Source: Acanthaster planci (Eukaryota > Echinodermata > Asteroidea > Valvatida > Acanthasteridae). Taken from it: 64,000 nucleotides of DNA. The notes beneath the pieces were generated by a model. That model was not told the DNA's origin, ran no database searches, and was given only the letters and a program-made list of their open reading frames with translations. The position numbers and the translations under genes are program-made. Below, piece after piece: positions 49,401-61,400 of the stretch. Where the stretch lies: assembly GCF_001949145.1 (NCBI RefSeq), contig NW_019091391.1:1524628-1588627 (forward strand), given 5' to 3'. Numbering within the stretch: position 1 is the stretch's first letter; each line of letters begins with the position of its first letter.

Positions 49401-52400
49401 TTCAATTAGTACGCATTCGTTCCTAGTTAAAACACTGCGCAAATGATCCCATAACCGAAACATGAAGTCAACCCAAACTTTAAAAAAAAGAAAAAAAAAG
49501 TTTAATGAGTACTGTGAGACATGGGATTTGTTATGTCATGTGGTGCACTTGGTTAAGTTCCCCCTATCAAAGGCCGATAGGATCAGTTTCTTTTTTTCTT
49601 TGTTATTATAGTGAACAGTGCTGAAAACAAACAAAAATCCCTATGAAAAAAAAGGGGGTGGAAGATTAAGCTAAATCAAAACGGATGTCATATTTTGGAG
49701 GAAAAGGAATGGGAAAAAAGGATAGATATGGGACTTAGATGTCAGACTATACTGAATGTGCAGTCCAGCAAGTCTTCAAAGAAAACATTCACTGAAATAT
49801 TTTCTCAAAGTACAATTCTTCTCATAAATGACAGAACAGCTGATTTTTCACAGGCTGCCCTGTCTGCCAACAGCAAGGAAGATTTGAAGAATTTGTAAAG
49901 TGCTCTACAAAAGGGTTTTTGCCAATGATCCTACAGGCCTTTTAACTAAAACCGTTTCAGGTGAAATCCTTGTTTATTTCTCTCTTGAGAGCCCAAAACA
50001 TAACCGACGTGGCCCGTGCTTACCCTTTTCCTGACTTTCCCCTGTGTGAGGACGGCAAGGAATGATGGGAGATAAAACAAGTAGAGAATGAGGTCAGAGG
50101 TCACAGCATTACTGACACAGTAACGACTGGTCAGTTTCACGGCGGCGAGCCAAGATTGTTCTTGCTGCGTTGTCGTGGTGTCGTTTTTTTCCCCCTGAGA
50201 TGTCCGCTCTGGTAATTTACAAACTTACAAACAAGCAAACAGTGCACGGCAGACCAGTGGAACTTGTAAAGGACACATTGTCCTCAAATCATTAAAAAAA
50301 ATTGAAATGAATACACTGTTTGATTTGACAATTTCACTTTTCAAATACTGAAGTTAAGGAAACGCAAGGATGATAATAAAGATGCTGGTGACAATGTCCA
50401 AGTTTCCAGTACTGAATATGACAAACTGAAACGTCCCTTAAAAAAGGATGAATCTTAAACAACGAAAGACTTTAACGGCAAAGTGTGAAGTGCTCTATGA
50501 TAAAAGTAAACACTGGAAAACAATACTAAAATCATTTTTCTCTAGAAAAAAAAAAATCAAAAACATGCCAGTGCAAATTATACTTCCAGTGCATGTAACT
50601 CCGCGTAAATCCTTGCAGGGAAAACAACTAAAAAGATCCTGGAGAAGTTTTGACAGCTGACCAGAAATGCCAAGAAAGTGATGAACGCTGATGCACGGTC
50701 AGTGGAAAAATATGGGTGAGAATACCAAATGACTATCCCCCCCGACACCGATGAAAGAACAGAGATGGCCCGCCGGAAACCGACTAGTCCACGTCCCAAA
50801 ACAATTCCCTCCCCCGTGTGAGGATTTCCAAACTGAATAGAGGCAACTGACAGGAATATGACCAGTAAAAATAATTTCAACGAATACTTTATTCTTTGAT
50901 CTTTCTCTAGGTCATAAAATAATGATTGGTTTGTTATCATCTGCTTGGCATACTAAGTCAGAAATGTTCATGCAAATTTTGATAAAGTAAATGCGAAATG
51001 ACATTATTCTCAGAATAATAAATCGTATCAAGTGTTTCCATAGCACAAATATCTATTATTTTTCAAGTGCACGTGTCAAGCGTAATAATTGTAAGGACAG
51101 TCAGTAAAAATTTAAGTATGTTGAAACAAGATTCAAAATATTTTGGACAAAATCACGATCACGAAATAGTCTGTAGACTGCCAGTTATCTCAAATAATTA
51201 TTTTTGCTGGTCACTGCATTTCCATATTTTCCCAGCATGCAACAGGACATTTTTTTTCTAGGACATTCTAATACCAGTGGGTAAAAAGAAAAAAAACACA
51301 CAGGGGAAAATCTGGAAGTTCTGTCTTGTGTACAAAAACAAGGCATGCTCCGAGAACTAAATGCCAACTATGAGTTGGGAATGGGTTACAGACGGCTGTT
51401 TGATGCGCAACTACAACGGTCAAATTATATCAGTGTGATTTGTCTATGATGGTAAGATGATTTCCAAAATGAACCACACAAAATAGCGCTTAACATACTT
51501 TGTAAAGTTCCACCTCTTTCTCCTAATGTATAAGGGCTACTGGGGGATGATTTGCATTTTACAAGTGGCTTAAAACCTCATCTCTCAACTTACATGTAAT
51601 CTCATCTTTTAAATCATTTCATTTTTCAAAATTTAAAATCTTGGAAATGTACATTCTGAACTCTTCAGTTTGCTTCTCGAACAAGGGTACTTTTAAGTCG
51701 TTTCATTGGTGTAACTACAGATCTCATGATTGGCACTCCTGACTTTCAAACAAGCTCAAAACTTTAAATGTACAAGGAATCTGTCACCACAAATTGGAGC
51801 CAAGACTCCCCAAATCCAACCGTTTTCGCCACAGTGACCGGATAATGTAAGACTGGGATTTCCATGGTTAGTTACTAACACTTGTGCAGGAGACGAGATT
51901 TTAAAGTAATGCATAATGAAATGATATCTGAGCCGTGACTGAGCAACATGTAAAAGACTGTCTACGTGTTACCGTGTGTTAAGTCGAAATGTTACACATT
52001 CTTGTTAATAGTTATTCCACCCGACCCCTATGCCCCCCCCAAAAAAAAATTTGTGGAAAAACCTGAAGTCTGTGATAACCTCGTTACCCCAGGCAAAAAG
52101 AAATACAAAGTCGAGCTTAAATGTTAAACACAAATAAAAACCTGGACTATCAATATTAAAAACACAGCACCATTAACAACATGGAAATTTGTTCACACAT
52201 GCAAAAGTTAAGGGTTCGTCACACACGGCCACACGGAAATTAAAACGTCGGGCAAGCTCAAGAAAATGGAGACAAATAATGAGGATGAAGAAGAGAGGAT
52301 GGCGGAGCAAAGTAGCAGATGGAGAGCGGAAAGAGAGAGAGAGACGAGCATGCGTGGGGTGCTTGGCATCCAGATCAAAAGCCAAAAGGGGAGGAATGAG

Positions 52401-55400
52401 CCACAATTTCGTCCTTCAGTGTTTTTTTTAGTCAACATGCACCAAATGTCTCCATTTGCTTTCCATTCTTCACTTGTGTCTTCGGTCTTTTTCGACATTG
52501 GGCACCGGACGACCTCAACCTCGAGGCGTCATTGAAAAGCTTCCTGGTACTGTGGAAAGGGCGTCGGCTTTAAAATAAAAACATAAAAACTACTCGACGA
52601 CCGAATTCCATGCATCTGCACACGCCTATACATGCATGTGATGCGGCAGCCAGCCAATGCAAATGATCATCTCCAACTGCCCAATTTATAATTAAAAACT
52701 TGAAAAGTGGTAGGTATGTTAATTTTGTTAGGTTAAACAAAATGCATGTTTTACGCTAAAGAATCAGTTGAACAACACAGCAGTGAGAAATATAAGTTGA
52801 GCCATAGCTAATTTGTTACAGTTCCAACAGCTCCAACAGAGCCAAACCTATAGAAATCGAAGACCGTACTGGATTTCCATAAGATTTCAATGGATTTTAA
52901 TGGATACAGAACTCCCTACCATTACTTAAAAACAAAGGTGGGGTGTTAGTTTTGTCTTTGTCTCCCCTCCCACCGTGACCCTCCTCCTCCATAGCCAGGT
53001 ACCTGGAATTTGTGCAAGTGCTATGGATGCCATTGTGCAACCAACTCATGGAAGTGCACAACTAAATTTCAACACAATGTGCACAAACTTGCAATACGCA
53101 TTCCCACAATGCAACTGATTTGGGAGGGGATGTGAAATAATGGCAACGGCATTCAGGTATCCCAACGGTTTTGGCTTTGTCAGGGAAAATAAACTGTGGA
53201 CTACTGAGAAACCAAACCCTATTTGCTTTACTTTGGACTGAATCCTGCAATCAACCCGATCAAATTTTAGTGATTAAAATCTGCATAATCATTAATGTAT
53301 TTAATTCATACCACATGTCAATTGGGTTAAAAAAGCGTTCCCTTCTGGATATCCCTATTTTTTACCAGTAAGAACAGTAAGGGCTTAAGGACTAACCAAA
53401 ACTGACTATTTGTGCATAAAACTTATTTTTCTTCCTTTCTCCATCAGTCCTCAATTTTTGGAATTTCTTCTTTTCACAGAGTTCAAAAGAGAATGGAAAG
53501 TGACAATCCAACAGGTCAAAATATTGTAATTATTTTGTACCAAATTATTTTCCAAGCGACGTCAATTACTGCCACAAAAAAAACTTTACTCTTTGTAACT
53601 TTTGAAAGTCCTTTCTGCTCCTTTGTGCACAAGGCTACAAGCTGAAACTCTACTGTTATTGCAAAAACAATTTGAAGAAAAAAAGGGGGCTCGACTCCTG
53701 AGAAAATTTTCAGGATTCTGCTATTTAAAACAAAAATATACTCTAGAAATAACCATTCAGTGTTTACCAAAATTGTCAGTTAAGGGTCGTTAGCCTGTGC
53801 CTAGGCCAACCTTTCCTACTGACTGAGAAATATGCTTATCGTTAATAGCATTGAATTTTCTGCTGTGCTTAGCAGAGATCATCAGCTTCAAGGTTTATAA
53901 AGCAACAAAACTGGGCCCCTGAAAAGGCATTAGCTTAGTTCAGGATTAATTTGAAATTAAAAGACGGTATCAGTTATAATTGATCTAAAGAAACCTGTGT
54001 TGATTAAATTGGTTGATACATTTCCTAAAGGCCCATCAGGTTACATTCACATTTGAAGTAGAAATCAAGAAAAGGGTCAATTGATTGAGTGAACATGTTT
54101 TCCACTCTCCAAAGTTTAGGGGCTTAAGATTTCAGCAGACGGTAATTCAATCACTTTCTACAAGTCACATTGCTGCTACCAATCAACAAAATTGACCGTT
54201 ACCATGAATAAACTGTGCACTAGATTTTCACTACTTTTCCCCAAAGTTTTTGACTTCTTTTCGAAACTTAAGCAGTTTTCATGTTACATTTCTAGCAGGC
54301 TGCTGTAATTCCAAATTGTCCAAACAGCCTTTTCATAACGGGGTCACATCCCAACTACAAGATCCCCTTCAAAGGAAAATAAAAGGGTATAACACCTTAC
54401 ATTGCCAGCGTCCACTGGGTTAGTCAACTTAAGACATTAATTTCAACAATATCCAGATGAACAGTGCACAGCTCTTGAAAATGTAAGACACAGGATTTTG
54501 AGTTTCTTAGGGGCACAGTGCAAAGTGACTGGACGAGTGATGGTGGCACCTCTACAAACGTTGCACAACTCTGTTACAAGATGTCACTCAACAAAATCGA
54601 GTCCATTAATGTCACCACAGTGCTGTAGCTGAGTACTTTTTGTTATGAGAACAGAAACAGAAAAATTCAACTCACAAACGAGTGCGAGTATGAATACCGA
54701 TATGAAATCTGACAACCCTCCAGTATACTTTGATGAGCACGAGTGAGCAGACAAGAGAACTCTCAGTTCAAGTCTGAGTTTGAGTTACACAATTACCACA
54801 ACACCGAGTCACACTTTATATGCAGCAGGTGCAGTTAATGCTGTGAACAGTCTCAAGCAGCTGGCCTCGTAATAACATCAAAGGAACAACATGCAATTAT
54901 TAAGCATTCACTGAGCAATGATTGACAAATAAAATGCACTGTGCATGTCAGATATAGGCTCCAGAATTACATGTGGCATATTTGGATTATTAAGACTGCA
55001 TGGAACTGTACATTGATTGATTAAAAGAAAGATGGTTTCAGCCAAAGTTAAGTTCATTAAATATGCATGTCAAGAAAATAACACTGTGGGTCAAGCTCTG
55101 GTTGGACTCTGAAACAGATCATGGCAAAATGGCCGCTGCTTGAGATGTCAAAGGTCGAGTGTTGTTTTTAAGTATGTGTAGTCACCACAATCACAACGAA
55201 CAGCATGGACACAAACTGATCAGCCATTGCAGTCATGACAGTGTGTCAGTATAAGTCCTACTGTCTCATCACACCACGGCCATCTTGGACTAGTTCCCAA
55301 CAGTATAATTCCCCATCACTGGGACCCTCATCATGTCACGGGCACCAGCCTCCTTTTGAACCAGATACGAATTCTGCGCCGTCACGAACTAGCTCCCAAA

Positions 55401-58400
55401 GGGCCCACTGACATTAACTTCGGTCAGAAACTTATCAGAGGCACCATGTTTCAGGATTTCAATCCTAGGTGACCATACTGTGAAGGACGTCGATGACTGC
55501 AATGTCTCATTTTGAAAACAGCAGCAGCACAAAAGACAGCAATCTGCATGCCAGACAAAAGGAAAAACAACCCCCTCCCCAAAAAAAATCAGAAGACAAC
55601 TACGGAGAGAGGCTAACCTGATTTCGTTTGCGGAGAGCCTAGGATGCAAACGAGAAAAAAAGGAGAGGATCAGGAAAACATGGGGGAGGGAGAGAGGACA
55701 AGGGATAAAGATTGAAAACAGGGCAGAATAGAAGCAAAGAAAGGAGGACAAAATGTTGAAGTGGCGAGAGGTGGACAAAAGTTGTAAAGACGACAGCAAA
55801 GTAGATAATAGAGGAAGAGGAAAAAACAACATTAAACATTGGAATGACAGGAGTGAAAGTTGTGGGGAAAAGTGGTGATTGTGGAGACAACACGAGAAAA
55901 TAAAATGTTAGAACAGAGCAAGGACAGGAGACAAAGCAACAGCGGGATTAGTGAGAAGTGCAACCGTCATACAGATGCAGAAATGATGGACGATTAAGGA
56001 ACAGAAAAAAATAGGCACGTCAGGTATAGACAATGAATGGGAAGGACAGAGAAAATTGGCGAAAGTCAAGACGAAGCAAGAGGGAAAACAGGCACAATGG
56101 TAATGGGTCATTGATAAGACAGATGCCAAAACAATTGAAAGAAAAAGGTATGACAAGGAAAAATGCAATGAAATTAAGACGATGGATGCAAAACAATGGA
56201 TGACAATACCAAAAGAGATGGAAAGGATGAGGAGGAATGAAAGAAATGGGAGGAAAAAAATGGACAAACAAAATCACAGGGAAAAAAAAACAAGTTGGAG
56301 GAAAGGGGGTGAAACACAGAGCAAAATGCCGAGAGAACAAAGATCAGAAGCGAAGGGCAGGTTGTGGGCGGAGCAAGGGGGAGGGAGGATTGGGAGAGAA
56401 GAAAAAAAACACCGGAAAACATCAATGACACGGCACAGTATCTACACAATAAGTCCAAATATGCGTCGTCACGAATCAACAGCGGCTACACAGGGCAGGG
56501 ATGCGGAATGCCATCACTTGATAGAAGGCTTCACTTGACAAAATGTCTCACAGAATTTTTATAAATGGACAAGGAAATGACAGGCGAGCCATGGGAAAGT
56601 TGGTAAACGGTGGCAAATACTGTGCACATCAGTGCCCTGTAAAACCGGAGTCGCCTAGGCATATATTTGTTCAAGCATTAGGTCTGTATATGCAAAGTTG
56701 ATTTTAGAAACCTCTGATCTTTCTTAATCATTCAAGGAGACAGTACCATTCATTAATGAGATGAGAGGATTGTTCTGGAAAATGACACTCCAATAGTTGA
56801 GAATAATTTCACCAACGGATTTGGCTGCAAGAGCGAGCATGCTTGACAATGAATTCAAGAACACTTTAAACAAATGTTCAAAACGTTTGAGAAAAAGTTT
56901 CAAAATCACTGGAGCTTTTGTACAAGGTACCCAAATACGCCATCGAATTGATCTGAACATGGCGCATACCGGTTTCATCTTGGAAAACAATAAAGCATAG
57001 AAAAAGCAGTCCAAAGTGAAAACAGTCCAAAGAGAAAGCCAAAAAAGCCGAAAATGAGCAATCTTAAAGTCATTCAGAAAATGCAGAGAAAAACAGGGCG
57101 AAAAGAATCTGAGATCTAAAATCTGGCATACATGTATAAGATTTGACCAATCGATGTGTATTCACCAACAGGCTGTCAAAAAAGAAATACTCAATTTTTT
57201 TGGTCACAACGGGTGGCTAACGATAATTTAAGAGTTGATACCCGTAAACCAGTTGAGGTGACATGGAATGTTCTTCAAAAGTTTGAACAGCACTTTTTGT
57301 TTATACTTTTGGCTCTGAGGTACTACTTTTCATTAGCAAATAAAAGTGGTCAAAAGAAAGAGACAAGCCTAGTACATGTATCTGGGATCTGACTGGCTAA
57401 AACTGAACTGGAAAGCTCTGCATTAGGAGGCTGTCCTAGTAGGTGAGAGATCTAATATTACTGGTCCCTGGCGAGGTATTTTGGGGGGGAACGAAGGGGG
57501 CTGTACCCTAATTTTCTTAACTTTCAACCTCTGACCCCTCTTAATCCTATTAGGGAATAAACACCTCTAACCAGCAATATCTGATTGAACACGACTTTTT
57601 ATCCATGCTTCATATTTTCTAACAAAGATCCAACTTATTCCTTCCAATCAAGACAAATTGGAACTAACCTTCCACACCGAGAAAACTTTTTCTTAATTGA
57701 ACATTCGTGCTCGAATGTATGTACATGTGACCGATTCACCGTCACTCTTCATCACATTTTCGAACTGAAACTCTGAGTTGTACATCATTTGAGATCACCT
57801 GATCTCGTATGTGAGTCTGTACCCAAACGACACCCGTGCAGAGTTGACGGAAGACGTGCACATCACACCCTACACCTCTTGTACATTCAGCATCTTAAAC
57901 TACGGACTGACCAAAGGCATCCGGAGGTACGGCAGAGTATTGTATTGAACCATTTCATTATAAGGCATGCATCATCTGCTCGTTCAGTGACACTATATTT
58001 TGGGTGGCTGCTATGCAAAACGTGACAAGGAGAGGTTGCATTGTCATCCTGCCACAGAAGGGCAACAATTCACATCTGACAAAAATGACCTGAAATCAAA
58101 GGCCACATGTGCACACCATTCTGAATAAACAGAAAATAGCCTCCCTGATTGATTTTGAAAGGTTACATATTTGAAAGCTGGTGTGCTGACAGTATCAATG
58201 CTGTGGAAGGAACTAATATGCTGGGAAAGCTGTTCCTTTCAAAAAAACATGAATTTTTGCCTTTTTCTGCAAGGATCATATGGACCCCCCCAAAAAAATT
58301 CACTGAATCAACAAATATCTTGAGGACATGCATCAACGGGCACGGTACCATAATGGATGCAGCATATGCAGTATTCAGTTCTCAACGAATATACATAGTG

Positions 58401-61400
58401 TGCATGTTTCTGCGAAAAAAAAGAACGAAAAAATTACGACAGCTGAATTTCAACTTTTGACAATTATCACTGTTTCTCATTGGTTTCCCTCATGGCAATG
58501 AACACAAAACATCTGATCTGGTCCATGGAATGATCTTGGCCTCTACGATTACCAAACCCAAACCAGTCCAATGCATAAAATCTTTGACACAAATTCAGAT
58601 TTGCACGATTTCATGAGCACCTCTGTTATTACACTTTGCACAGAGCCTGCTGGGATTACAACGTCAGGGAAAAGACAGAACGTTGTCTATCCGATGTTAT
58701 AGTCGGAACTGCAATCAAGCTATCAATGAGTCATTTAAGGGTTCCGCAAGCTCTCTCTGGTAAGCCGCACACAAGTCAAGAGCCTGCCAATCTACCGTTA
58801 GTTTTGTGGTTAAACTCAAATCACAAGGTGCAAACTGAGTGTGCCCATTTGTCGTGAGTCGTCATTTATGAATATTTCAACAAATGCTCTTGCCGCCCGT
58901 CCAACGATAGTCAAGCTCTGCTCAAATTTCTTGGGAATCCGATGTGAAAAAAATCTGAGTAAGCATCAACGTAAAGTACACCTTTAAAATGCTTTGCCGT
59001 TGATGAAACACTGAGTTTGAAATGACTTTATTAGACTCAACGACAACCTTTGTAAAAAAGACATACATAAACATGTGCTACTTTATTTATTCTTGCATCA
59101 TTGTATCAGCCCACAACAAAATAATCGTATTTTTGAGTTCTAATTTACGTTAACAAATGAAAAGTCATATTTTCAACGACGCAAACTCAAAAAGTATCAC
59201 CCAATCCTTCTTTCTGTTAAAATATTACCAATTATTATCATCCAAGTCTTTCAACACTGCAGCAATCTCAGTCAGGGTCCCCTACCACCAACATACAGAA
59301 TTTGATTCACAGCATCCGGAGTACAAGGCAAAAACAGTCTCTGAAATGATGGCTGCAGTTGAGACCACCCATTAAAAAAAATGTCAACAAAACTAAAAAT
59401 ACTCTACGTAGTTTTTTTTTTCTACTGTCGTGCAGGATGCAAATTAATTTGGAATTAGGACGGGCAATCTGTTAGTGGTCATCAAACCCCCTAACCTTGG
59501 CTTTGGTTCTTGTGGCTCAGACCCGCAGAAAAAGGAACGGTAGCAACGAGAGGTCAAGACAGGTTCAAGAAATGCGAAAAAGAAGGAGAGCGACAGGAAC
59601 GTAAGGAATGGAAAACAAAAAGAAACCAAAAAAATATAATAAAATAAAAAGCAATATTTCCCAGTGAAAGTTAAAAAAAAATATCAACCATGAGAAATCA
59701 AAATGTGATTCTTACTGGACCATTCTCTCATTTTGTAGGTTGGGTCACGAGGGTGGGATGATTATGAAAGGAAAAGGGGAAAAATGAAAAAAATACATCA
59801 TTTATTCAATACATTTTGTTTTTCAAGGGAAAACTTTAAATAGTATTTTTTTTTCCTCAGTGGCTTCTGCAGCTTGAAAACTCTAAGGAGAAATTCATCA
59901 AAAGATTAAATGGCAACATCAGAAAATACCTGACACTTCAGTTCCTCTTGTTTTGTTCTCTTGGGAACCAAGCATGTTCCAGAACCATAAAACCTACTGT
60001 TGGCAACTGATCTTTTACTCAGTTGATGCCCTCTCCTCAATTCGGGGGAGCAAAACTTTTTCCAATAAAAATAAATAAACTTGTGGTTGACACCTCATTG
60101 CCTCTGTCGCAATAAAAAAAAACAACACAGTCCAAAAAGGCATCTAGTATCTGCTACCCAAATATACAATGCCCAATGCCTCTGAAAAAAAATGTCTGTA
60201 ACATGATCGTTTACTCCAGCTCATCAGTTCATCTATGTTCTGTGAAATGTTTCTTATTGGCAATGCTTCCACCTTTTGTTATGCAGATACAAATAAAGCC
60301 AAGCGGTGAAGCTGGAAAGCAACGGTCACCGTCCTTTTGAGTTCTGCATTTTAGGCATGTTCTATAAATCCTCAACCCACGAACTACCGAGGCAAATTGC
60401 ACTCTGCAAGTTTCTCTCTGTCTTTAAATACTTGAAGGCAAGATCAAATTAAAGGCCTGAAAACAAAAGTTGTAGCCAAAGTTGACCAAAAAATTTTGAA
60501 AAAAACGAGAGTTAGGTTTCAGGAGAGTGCATGTAACTATCATGGCTTTGAAGTACAAATTCGCAACTTTTTTTTCTTTTCTTGAGCAAATTTTTTTGGG
60601 TTTATATAACAGGAAATATGAATAATATACACATTTATCAGAAAACTGTAGGAAACCTGTGGGTTGCACATTCAGAAATGCACGGGCAACAGAGGTACAC
60701 TGTACACGTTGTCGTTCAGAAAAAATCACCAAGGGTACACCAGTGACTTCTATCAAAGTACACGTGGCTTTACTGCAGTTTTTTTGACAAGCTGGTTGTG
60801 TACTCGGTGCAAATCAGTTTGGAAACCGAACTCGTTTTTCATCATTTTGTCCAACTCTGGCTTTGCCTTTTTTTCTTTTTTTTTTTTTAAGGGGAGGTCA
60901 GATGTAGTCACAAATCAAGACGGAATGGGTATTATCAACGACACAGCATTTCACGTGGCAGTCAAGTTGAAATGAAAATGAACTCCGCTAACAAACTTGC
61001 AAATATCTACGGCACGGGCACAAAGGTCATGACAAGTCAAACACTAGGTCATGAGAGGTCAAAGGGCAGTTCAGTCTCACTCAGAGAAATCTGTGAACCA
61101 TGGGAGGGGGAGGACTTGGCAGTTTTTGGGGGGGAAGCCAGGAAGAGATCTGGGTGATCAGGTTTTCGTGAGAGACAAAAAAAGCACCCCCCACCCCCCC
61201 AAAAAATTGGGAGCTGCATGTACATTAAGTTTTGTTTCACACTTATTCTCAAACTTCAAGCGCTCGCACATTGAGCACCTGTTGGACAAACATTGCGTTG
61301 TCCCTGTCTTGAGATTGCAAATCAGTTGGCACTGTATCAAATGGCATTATTTAAAGCAAAACTACCAACTGAAGGTGAACAAGAAATCCCGACATGAAAG

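Noticed and set aside
50630-50665. - strand acceptor followed by VKTSPGS in phase 1
   Set aside because: No in-phase GT donor before the stop.
55445-55485. Possible 33-nt phase-1 - strand exon ([10 protein letters not shown])
   Set aside because: Acceptor acceptable but the donor ATG|GTGCCT is very poor; kept only as a thought.
60170-60200. Possible 24-nt phase-1 - strand exon after a strong acceptor
   Set aside because: Reads ALGIVYL, hydrophobic and unlike a CaMKII linker; donor GGGTAGCA is poor.
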